From positions 687,199 through 751,198 of the forward strand of contig JACJYC010000004.1 of NCBI GenBank assembly GCA_020636325.1: a stretch of 64,000 nt of DNA, read 5' to 3'. Positions 44,509-50,899 of the stretch are shown one piece after another. Under the pieces are notes generated by a model. It was not told where the DNA came from and did no database searches. It was given only the letters and a program-made list of their open reading frames with translations. The stretch is from Lewinellaceae bacterium. Lineage in GTDB: Bacteria; Bacteroidota; Bacteroidia; Chitinophagales; Saprospiraceae. Every line of letters begins with the position of its first letter. Position 1 is the first letter of the stretch. The translations under genes were made by a program, and so were the position numbers.

Positions 44509-45993
44509 ATGCAACAGTACGTCCTTTCCATTGACCAGGGGACTACCTCCTCCAGGGCCATTGTCTTTGATAAAAAGGGAAATATCCGCGGATTGGCGCA
44601 GGAAGAATTCGACCAGATCCTGCCGCAGCCCGGTTGGGTAGAGCACGACGCGAAAGCCATTCTGGCCTCCGTGATCAAGGTGGTCAGGGAATCGCTGGGC
44701 AGCATATCTCCAACCGAAATTGCCGCCATAGGCATCACCAACCAAAGGGAAACCACCGTGGTGTGGGACCGGCATTCCGGCGAACCGGTATACAACGCCA
44801 TCGTCTGGCAATCCCGGCAAAGCGTCTCCATCTGCGATGCCCTCAAGAAAAAGGGGCTGGAGCCGATGATCCGGCACAAAACAGGCCTGGTGGTAGATGC
44901 CTATTTTTCCGGCACCAAGGTCAAATGGATCCTGGACAATGTGCCCGGCGCCCGCGAAAAAGCCGATAAAGGCGACCTGCTTTTCGGCACCATCGATACC
45001 TGGCTGATCTGGAACCTCAGCAGGGAAAAAGCCCACGTGACAGACTATACCAATGCCTCCAGGACCATGATGCTGGATATTCATCAATGCGCCTGGGACA
45101 AGGAGTTGTTATCGGCCCTGGAAGTGCCCGCTTCGATGCTGCCGCAGGTTAAAGACAGTTCCGGCGTAATGGGGCACCTGAAAGAGGACCTTCTGGGTGT
45201 TGCCGATATCCCCATTTCCGGGGTTGCAGGCGATCAGCAGGCAGCGTTGTTCGGTCAGGGTTGTTTTAGCCCGGGCATGGCCAAGAACACCTACGGCACA
45301 GGATGCTTCATGCTGATGAATACGGGTGAGAAAGCGGTGGCCTCCGCCAACGGTCTGCTGACCACCATTGCCTGGGGCCTGAACGGCAAGGTGGAATATG
45401 CCCTTGAAGGGAGCATCTTCATTGCCGGATCGGTGATCAAGTGGCTCCGTGACCGGATGAAGATCATCGGGCATGCAGCCGAAACAGAGTCGCTGGCTTC
45501 CGGCATTTCTTCTTCGGAAGGGGTTTATTTCGTGCCGGCATTTGTCGGATTGGGCAGCCCTTACTGGGATTCGGAAGTTCGCGCCTCCATTCTGGGGTTG
45601 ACCCTGGGCAGCGGGCAGGCCCATATCGTGCGGGCAGCATTGGAATCCGTAGCCTACCAGACCACCGAAGTATTGGATGCCATGCAACAGGACTCCGGCC
45701 TGGAACTGAAGGCCCTGCGGGTCGACGGGGGCATGGTGAAAAATAATTTCCTGATGCAATTCCAGAGCGATGTTCTGGGCGTTTCCGTGGAGCGGCCGGT
45801 CGTACAGGAAACCACGGCTTTGGGCGCGGCTTACCTGGCCGGACTGGCCGTTGGTTTCTGGAAGGATCAGGAAGACATTCGCGCGAACTGGCAATTGGAT
45901 AATGCCTTCCATCCGGAAATGGATGCCGGGCAGCGGGAAGGGTTGCTGGCCGGATGGAAAAAAGCGGTGGCGGCTACGCGCAATTTTATTTAA
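44509..45993 (+). CDS. glpK: Glycerol kinase
   Basis: A 494-residue FGGY-family kinase. It starts MQQYVLSIDQGTTSSRAIVFD and contains GITNQRETTVVWDRHSGEP, FGTIDTWLIWNL, TDYTNASRTMMLDI and GVAGDQQAALFGQ, all diagnostic of glycerol kinase, and a C-terminal RVDGGMVKNNFLMQFQSDVLG. It phosphorylates glycerol to glycerol-3-phosphate. It begins 34 bases after glpF and is surely in the same operon. It overlaps the convergent RNA methyltransferase gene by 8 bases. No glpD is in the window. Confidence 0.96.
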   Translation: MQQYVLSIDQGTTSSRAIVFDKKGNIRGLAQEEFDQILPQPGWVEHDAKAILASVIKVVRESLGSISPTEIAAIGITNQRETTVVWDRHSGEPVYNAIVWQSRQSVSICDALKKKGLEPMIRHKTGLVVDAYFSGTKVKWILDNVPGAREKADKGDLLFGTIDTWLIWNLSREKAHVTDYTNASRTMMLDIHQCAWDKELLSALEVPASMLPQVKDSSGVMGHLKEDLLGVADIPISGVAGDQQAALFGQGCFSPGMAKNTYGTGCFMLMNTGEKAVASANGLLTTIAWGLNGKVEYALEGSIFIAGSVIKWLRDRMKIIGHAAETESLASGISSSEGVYFVPAFVGLGSPYWDSEVRASILGLTLGSGQAHIVRAALESVAYQTTEVLDAMQQDSGLELKALRVDGGMVKNNFLMQFQSDVLGVSVERPVVQETTALGAAYLAGLAVGFWKDQEDIRANWQLDNAFHPEMDAGQREGLLAGWKKAVAATRNFI

Positions 45994-47122
45994 AATTGCG
46001 CGTACCGTCGTACAACTCGTACCGCTGGAATTTGCACGCCAGCGGCCCGTTGAATAGATTTATCTTCTTCGAGGGCCGGAGCCCGATATGTTTCAGCGCT
46101 TCCATATTGGCGGAAATGATCCAGGCGTCATAACCGGCGAAGGCTTGCTTCAATTGATCGCCGATGTTCTTATACAGCTCGTTGATGTCGCCGGTGATCA
46201 TTCTTTCTTCATAAGGCGGGTTGAATACGGCAATTCCCGGGCCCGGCGGCGGTTCCAGTGTTTCAAATTTCTTGCGTTCCAGGGATATGGATTGCTCCAA
46301 ACCCGCTGCAAAGATGTTCTTGTCCGCTACCCCCAGGGCCCTGGGGTCCTTGTCGTAACCCAGGATCGGGAAAGCCGGTTTCCGGATAGCGGCCTGAGCC
46401 TCTTTTTTGATCTTACTCCAGAGCGGAGCATCAAAATTGGGCCAGTGCTGGAAGCCGAAAGTCCGGCGCAACCCCAGCGGAGGCATATTGGCCGCGATCA
46501 TAGCCGCTTCGATCAGGATCGTCCCCGAACCGCACATGGGGTCCAGGAACAAGGTTTCGCCGGTCCAGCCGGTCATCAGGATCATCCCGGCCGCCAGCAC
46601 CTCGTTGATCGGCGCTTCGCGGGTACCTGTGCGGTAGCCCCGGCGGTGGAGGCTGTCGCCGGAACTGTCGATGGAAACCGAACAGGCCGTTTCGGAAATG
46701 TGAAGGTTGATTCTGAGGTCGGGATTGTCGGTGTCGACGCTCGGCCGGAGCCCGGTCCTGTCCCGGAATTGATCCGCGATAGCGTCCTTGGCTTTGAGGG
46801 CCGCATAATGGGAGTGACGGAACACCGAAGAATTGACGACCGGATCGATGGCAAAGGTCTTATCCGGATTGATCCAGTCCGACCAGTCAAAAGACCGGAT
46901 GCCGTTATAGAGTTGTTGCTCGTTTTTGGCCTCAAAATCAAATAGGGGCACCAGGATGCGCAGGGCGGTCCGGCTCAGGTAATTGGCCTTGTACAACACT
47001 TCCTTGTTGCCGTTGAAACGGACCAGGCGGGGTTGCACGGCAATCTGGTCGGCGCCCAGCGCCTGCAATTCGGCGGCCAGGGTTTCTTCCAGCCCGGCAA
47101 AGGTCTTGGCTAAAAATTCCAT
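45986..47122 (-). CDS. THUMP domain-containing class I SAM-dependent RNA methyltransferase
   Basis: A 378-residue protein matching the N-terminal (guanine-N2) methyltransferase part of RlmL and its stand-alone relatives such as YpsC. Order: ferredoxin-like segment (1-55), THUMP (about 60-155), then a Rossmann methyltransferase with LFLDPMCGSGTILIEAAM as the SAM-binding motif I and FNPPYEERM as the N-P-P-Y catalytic motif. It probably methylates 23S rRNA guanine. The fused RlmK half is absent. It is followed by the NqrM-like gene upstream on the same strand, 21 bases away. Confidence 0.92.
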   Translation of the reverse strand: MEFLAKTFAGLEETLAAELQALGADQIAVQPRLVRFNGNKEVLYKANYLSRTALRILVPLFDFEAKNEQQLYNGIRSFDWSDWINPDKTFAIDPVVNSSVFRHSHYAALKAKDAIADQFRDRTGLRPSVDTDNPDLRINLHISETACSVSIDSSGDSLHRRGYRTGTREAPINEVLAAGMILMTGWTGETLFLDPMCGSGTILIEAAMIAANMPPLGLRRTFGFQHWPNFDAPLWSKIKKEAQAAIRKPAFPILGYDKDPRALGVADKNIFAAGLEQSISLERKKFETLEPPPGPGIAVFNPPYEERMITGDINELYKNIGDQLKQAFAGYDAWIISANMEALKHIGLRPSKKINLFNGPLACKFQRYELYDGTRNFK

Positions 47123-47143
47123 TAAGGGGGTGAGGATGAAAAA

Positions 47144-47365
47144 TTAAACGGAAGCTCCCTTTATTTTGATCTCGTCTTCCCGGCACGCTTCGCCCGGTTT
47201 TCTACCGCAGACGGTGCATTCGCCGATCTGATCCTTCAGCATCGGGTTGTTGCTGGCGCAGGTTCCCCGGAATTCATTCCCGGTGAAAATATGGCGGATA
47301 TTGATCAGGATAAAGGAAATCCCGAAAACGCCGAAAACAATGGCCAACACATATAAAAATTCCAT
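47144..47365 (-). CDS. Small membrane protein with four Cys, NqrM (DUF539)-like
   Basis: A 73-residue protein. One membrane helix (about 4-23) is followed by a soluble part with four cysteines: C36, C50, C53 and C61, arranged as RGTCAS...GECTVCGRKPGEAC. This resembles NqrM, an iron-delivery factor for the Na+-translocating NADH:quinone reductase. The nqr genes are not in the window. It could alternatively be another small Cys-rich membrane protein. It lies 21 bases upstream of the RNA methyltransferase gene on the same strand. Confidence 0.6.
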   Translation of the reverse strand: MEFLYVLAIVFGVFGISFILINIRHIFTGNEFRGTCASNNPMLKDQIGECTVCGRKPGEACREDEIKIKGASV

Positions 47366-47424
47366 AAACGGGCTTTTTAATCGTCAAATTCTATCTGGAC
47401 AACGTCCGGCAAGCCAGAATAGTT

Positions 47425-47432
47425 TATTTTTG
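47425..47432 (+). promoter_or_regulatory. -7 box (TATTTTTG) upstream of mazG
   Basis: A perfect TAnnTTTG match ends 43 bases before the mazG ATG. It would drive mazG, the DUF151 gene and the HsdR_N gene as one transcript. Confidence 0.4.
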
Positions 47433-47475
47433 CAACCGGAAACGCCTTCGCCCGCAAAAGTAAGGATTACCGGTC

Positions 47476-48264
47476 ATGAATTTATCTGGAGATCAAAAAA
47501 TGATGCAAGCCAAACTGGACGCATTCGCTCGCCTGCTGGGAATCATGGACGACCTGAGGGAAAAATGCCCCTGGGACAGGAAGCAGACCCTCGAAAGTTT
47601 GCGCAACCTGACCATAGAGGAAACCTATGAACTGGCGGACGCGATCCTGGACCAGGATCTGGAAGGGGTCAAAGAGGAAATCGGCGACCTGATGCTGCAC
47701 ATGGTGTTCTATGCCAAAATCGGCGATGAAAAGGGAGCCTTCGATATCGCGGATGCCCTGAATGCCGTTTGCGATAAACTGATCAAGCGGCACCCCCATA
47801 TTTACGGCGATCTTCAGGTTGCAGACGACGAGGAGGTCAAGCGCAACTGGGAGCAATTGAAATTGCAGGAAGGCAAAAAATCCGTTTTAGCCGGCGTACC
47901 CAACTCGCTGCCCGCCATGGTGAAGGCCTACCGCATGCAGGAAAAAACCAAGCAGGTCGGTTTTGAATGGGAGAACAGCGAACAGGTATGGGACAAAGTG
48001 CGGGAGGAAATGGAGGAATTCCATGAAGCGGTCGCATTGGATCATTCCAGAGAAAAACAGGAGGAAGAATTTGGAGATGTCCTCTTTTCTTTGGTAAATT
48101 TTGCCCGATTTCAGGGCATTGATCCGGAAACCGCCCTCGAAAGGGTCAACCAAAAGTTTAAAAAACGGTTTGAATATATCGAGGCTAATGCGACCAAGGA
48201 TTTAAGGGAAATGACGCTGGAGGAAATGGACGTTCTCTGGAATCAGGCCAAAACTTCTGTTTGA
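47476..48264 (+). CDS. mazG: Nucleoside triphosphate pyrophosphohydrolase MazG
   Basis: A 262-residue double-domain MazG. The metal-binding acidic motifs are EETYEL with VKEEIGDLMLHMVFYA in the first domain (about 48-80) and EEMEEFHEA with EEEFGDVLFSLVNFAR in the second. The N-terminus has the CPWDRKQT sequence of MazG. It hydrolyses (d)NTPs to NMP and pyrophosphate, cleaning the nucleotide pool and lowering ppGpp effects. It leads a compact run with two nuclease-type genes. Confidence 0.95.
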   Translation: MNLSGDQKMMQAKLDAFARLLGIMDDLREKCPWDRKQTLESLRNLTIEETYELADAILDQDLEGVKEEIGDLMLHMVFYAKIGDEKGAFDIADALNAVCDKLIKRHPHIYGDLQVADDEEVKRNWEQLKLQEGKKSVLAGVPNSLPAMVKAYRMQEKTKQVGFEWENSEQVWDKVREEMEEFHEAVALDHSREKQEEEFGDVLFSLVNFARFQGIDPETALERVNQKFKKRFEYIEANATKDLREMTLEEMDVLWNQAKTSV

Positions 48265-48298
48265 AAGGACGAAAGCCAGCCGGCTTAATTAATAGTAT

Positions 48299-48895
48299 AT
48301 GGAAAAAATACCTTTGGAAATTGTAGCGCTTTCAAGAAGCCCATCGCTTTCACAAAACTACGCTGTAGTCTTGGCGGAACAGACCGGCCCAAGGCATCTG
48401 CCGATCGTTATCGGTAAAAATGAAGCCGAAGCGATAGCAGCCGGGATCGAGCGGATGGTGCCCAACCGGCCGCTTACCTATGACTTGTTCAAAAATACCT
48501 TAAAAACGTTTAATATCCACCTGAAGGAAGTCGTGATCAACAATTTGCTGGACGGCATTTTCTATGCCCGCCTGGTCTGCCTGAAAGACGGCGAATTGAT
48601 CGAAATCGACTCCAGGACCTCCGACGCGCTGGCGTTGGCCGTGCGCTTTGACAGCCCGATATTCACCTATGAGTTCATCCTGGACGCTGCCGGCATCGTG
48701 GAGGAAGAACAGGAGGAAGCCCAACCGGCCCGAAAACCGCCCAGGCAGCGCAGCAGCGGTTCGCGCAGGCGGTCGTTGACCTCGTATTCGGATGAAGCCC
48801 TGCAACGCATGCTGGAAGAAATGCTGGAAAGCGAAGACTATGAACGCGCTGCCGAGATCCGCGACGAAATGCAGCGCCGGAAAGATAAAAGCTGA
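48299..48895 (+). CDS. Bifunctional nuclease (DUF151) domain protein with UvrB/UvrC motif
   Basis: A 198-residue protein. Residues 1-130 are the bifunctional nuclease/DUF151 domain (LEIVALSRSPSLSQNYAVVLAEQ, LPIVIGKNEAEAIAAGIERM, IDSRTSDALALAVRF). A basic Pro/Arg/Ser linker follows, then a C-terminal UVR motif (EEMLESEDYERAAEIRDEM). The plant homologue has RNase and DNase activity; bacterial roles are unclear. It lies 34 bases after mazG and 9 before the HsdR_N gene. Confidence 0.93.
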   Translation: MEKIPLEIVALSRSPSLSQNYAVVLAEQTGPRHLPIVIGKNEAEAIAAGIERMVPNRPLTYDLFKNTLKTFNIHLKEVVINNLLDGIFYARLVCLKDGELIEIDSRTSDALALAVRFDSPIFTYEFILDAAGIVEEEQEEAQPARKPPRQRSSGSRRRSLTSYSDEALQRMLEEMLESEDYERAAEIRDEMQRRKDKS

Positions 48896-48904
48896 CAAGC
48901 CTGC

Positions 48905-49381
48905 ATGCAAATATCCGTTGATTGGACCAGCTTCAGGGACCGGCTCAAGATCAGAAAAACAGGAGAGGAACGGCAGATCTTTGATCCTGTCCGGGCCAGA
49001 TGGCTGGTCTTGCAACCGGAAGAAATGGTCCGCCAACTGGTGATCCAGTACCTCTTGCTGGAAAAAGGCTTTCCGAAAAATCGCCTTAACGTTGAAAAAG
49101 AATTGCAGGTTCAGGGCCAGAAACGGCGCCTGGACCTGATCGTTTATTCAAAAGCCGTGGAGCCTTACCTGTTGGTGGAATGCAAGCGACCCGGCGTCAA
49201 ACTGGACCAATCGGTTTTCCGGCAGATCGCCTGGTACAATATGCCGTTGCGGGTCAGATACCTGGTTGTGACCAACGGCCCTGAGACCTATTGCTGCGAA
49301 ATGGATTATGAACTGAATTCCTTCCGGTTTCTGGATGCCCTGCCTGATTTTCCTGCTGATGCCGACCTGTTGCCGCATTGA
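48905..49381 (+). CDS. Stand-alone HsdR_N-type PD-(D/E)xK nuclease domain protein
   Basis: A 158-residue protein made only of the type I restriction HsdR N-terminal nuclease domain. The PD-(D/E)xK residues are D77 in RRLDLIVY and E92 and K94 in LVECKRPGV, with a supporting Glu (E65). No helicase, HsdM or HsdS is present, so this is not a restriction system. Such single-domain proteins are common in Bacteroidota, without a known job. It closes the mazG transcript. Confidence 0.88.
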   Translation: MQISVDWTSFRDRLKIRKTGEERQIFDPVRARWLVLQPEEMVRQLVIQYLLLEKGFPKNRLNVEKELQVQGQKRRLDLIVYSKAVEPYLLVECKRPGVKLDQSVFRQIAWYNMPLRVRYLVVTNGPETYCCEMDYELNSFRFLDALPDFPADADLLPH

Positions 49382-49442
49382 TTCAAATCCCCAAATCCTC
49401 CACCTCCGGCGGCCGTAGCTCCAAAAGAGCGAAGGCGGCAAA

Positions 49443-49799
49443 TCAACCTTTACCCATGCGCTCCTTAGCCGCCGCCACCACGGCAGGTGCATTGCCCACA
49501 AAGATGTCCTCATCAATAAGGATCACCGGCCTTTTCAGGAACGTGTATTCTTCCAGGATGAGTTGCTTATAGTCCGCCTCGGTCAGTTTCTTTTTATTCA
49601 ACTCCCATTCCCGGTATTTCAAGGCCCGGCGGCTGAACAAGGCCTCATACGAGCCGGCCTTTTCCTTCATCCGATCCAGCTGGGCTTCCGTAATGGGTTC
49701 GGTCTTGATATCCTGCATTTCAAAGTCCTTACCCGGCTTCAGATCCTTGATGATGCCCTGGCAGGTGGTGCACGTGGCGAGGTGGTATATCTTTCTCAT
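49443..49799 (-). CDS. ArsC/Spx-like thioredoxin-fold protein
   Basis: A 118-residue ArsC-family protein. The redox Cys motif is LATCTTCQG (C10, C13), and the conserved RALKYREWEL and FLKRPVILIDEDIFVG stretches follow as in ArsC/Spx. It may reduce a disulfide or bind RNA polymerase as Spx does. There is no arsenical efflux gene next to it, so true arsenate reduction is doubtful. It is alone on the minus strand. Confidence 0.88.
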   Translation of the reverse strand: MRKIYHLATCTTCQGIIKDLKPGKDFEMQDIKTEPITEAQLDRMKEKAGSYEALFSRRALKYREWELNKKKLTEADYKQLILEEYTFLKRPVILIDEDIFVGNAPAVVAAAKERMGKG

Positions 49800-49884
49800 T
49801 CCGGTATTTTTGCAACAATAACAGCGGGGATGCTTTATTGTTTGCCGTCAGTATCGGTATCATGTACCTGACCCGGAAAAGCCG

Positions 49885-49892
49885 TACCTTTG
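49885..49892 (+). promoter_or_regulatory. -7 box (TACCTTTG) upstream of the nucleoside phosphorylase gene
   Basis: A perfect TAnnTTTG match ends 19 bases before the ATG. Confidence 0.4.
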
Positions 49893-49911
49893 CAGGCTAA
49901 TTCTCTCGATC

Positions 49912-50787
49912 ATGCCGATATCGCCAGCAGAGCTCATTCTGAATGAACACGGACATATTTACCACCTGGATCTCCATCCGGAACAAATAGCGCCATTGGT
50001 TTTTACCGTAGGCGACCCGCAACGGGTGCCCCGGGTCTCCAAATATTTCGACCGGATCGATCACAGGGTCCAGAAAAGGGAGTTCATCACCCATACGGGG
50101 CAGTTGGGCCAACACCGGGTTTCGGTCATTTCAACCGGGATCGGCACGGACAACATCGATATCGCCCTCAACGAAATTGATGCTTTGTTCAATATCGACC
50201 TGCAAAAACGGGAGCCGAAAGAAGAACTGACGAGCGTTTCCTTCATCCGCATCGGCACCTCGGGCAGCCTGCAGGGCGATCTGCCGCTCGGGTCATTCCT
50301 GGCTTCCTCTTTCGGGATCGGCATGGACAATTTGCTGCGGTATTATCCCTTTGCAGAAGATGAAACGGAGCGGGAAATTCACGGGGCCTTTACCCGGCAT
50401 TCCGATCCTTTGCCCGTTGATCCCTATGTGGTCAGGGGCAGCCAGGTATTGCTTGAGCTGTTCAGGGACTGGAATCGGGGTTTGACGCTTACCTGCCCCG
50501 GTTTTTATGCCCCGCAGGGCCGGCAATTGCGGTTGAAAAGCAGCATTGATCCGGATACCCTCCGTAAATTTTCAGAATTTTCGTTCGGGGAACACCGCAT
50601 CACCAATTTCGAAATGGAAACCTCGGCATTATACGGGATGGCCAAACTCCTCGGTCATCATGCGCTTTCCTGCAGCGTTTTGATCGCGAACAGGATGGAC
50701 CAAACCTTTTCTGCGGACCCGCATGCGGATGAGGAACGGTTGATTCGGGAGGTGTTGGAAAAGATAGAGGGGAGGGTGAGAGGGTGA
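49912..50787 (+). CDS. Nucleoside phosphorylase (uridine phosphorylase-like)
   Basis: A 291-residue PNP/UDP-family phosphorylase. VFTVGDPQRVPRVSKYFD holds the phosphate-binding Gly-Asp and Arg; VSVISTGIGTDNIDIALNE, FIRIGTSGSLQGDLPLG (phosphate Arg and Thr) and NFEMETSALYGMAKLLGH (ribose-binding Glu-Met-Glu) are clear. It splits nucleosides with phosphate; uridine or purine specificity cannot be decided. The last five codons (GRVRG) and the stop come from a G-rich repeat array. Confidence 0.92.
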   Translation: MPISPAELILNEHGHIYHLDLHPEQIAPLVFTVGDPQRVPRVSKYFDRIDHRVQKREFITHTGQLGQHRVSVISTGIGTDNIDIALNEIDALFNIDLQKREPKEELTSVSFIRIGTSGSLQGDLPLGSFLASSFGIGMDNLLRYYPFAEDETEREIHGAFTRHSDPLPVDPYVVRGSQVLLELFRDWNRGLTLTCPGFYAPQGRQLRLKSSIDPDTLRKFSEFSFGEHRITNFEMETSALYGMAKLLGHHALSCSVLIANRMDQTFSADPHADEERLIREVLEKIEGRVRG

Positions 50788-50878
50788 GGGGGTGAGAGCC
50801 CGCCTTCGCCTGAGGCTTCGGCGGATGGGAGGGTGAGAGAGGGTGGGAGAGTGAGAGAGAGTGGGAGAGTGCGGGGCG
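50765..50878. repeat. G-rich tandem repeat based on GGGTGAGA
   Basis: Irregular 7-8 base units (GGGTGAG plus A or G) run from the last codons of the nucleoside phosphorylase gene through about 110 bases to just before the convergent barrel-protein gene. An interrupted palindrome, CGCCTTCGCC-TGA-GGCTTCGGCG (50801-50823), is embedded in it. Confidence 0.8.
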
Positions 50879-50899
50879 ACCCTCCCACTTGGGGAAAAA

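Noticed and set aside
48905..49381. Type I restriction-modification system
   Set aside because: Only the HsdR N-terminal nuclease domain is present; no helicase, methylase or specificity gene is adjacent.
49443..49799. Arsenic resistance operon
   Set aside because: The ArsC-like gene has no arsR, acr3 or arsB neighbour.
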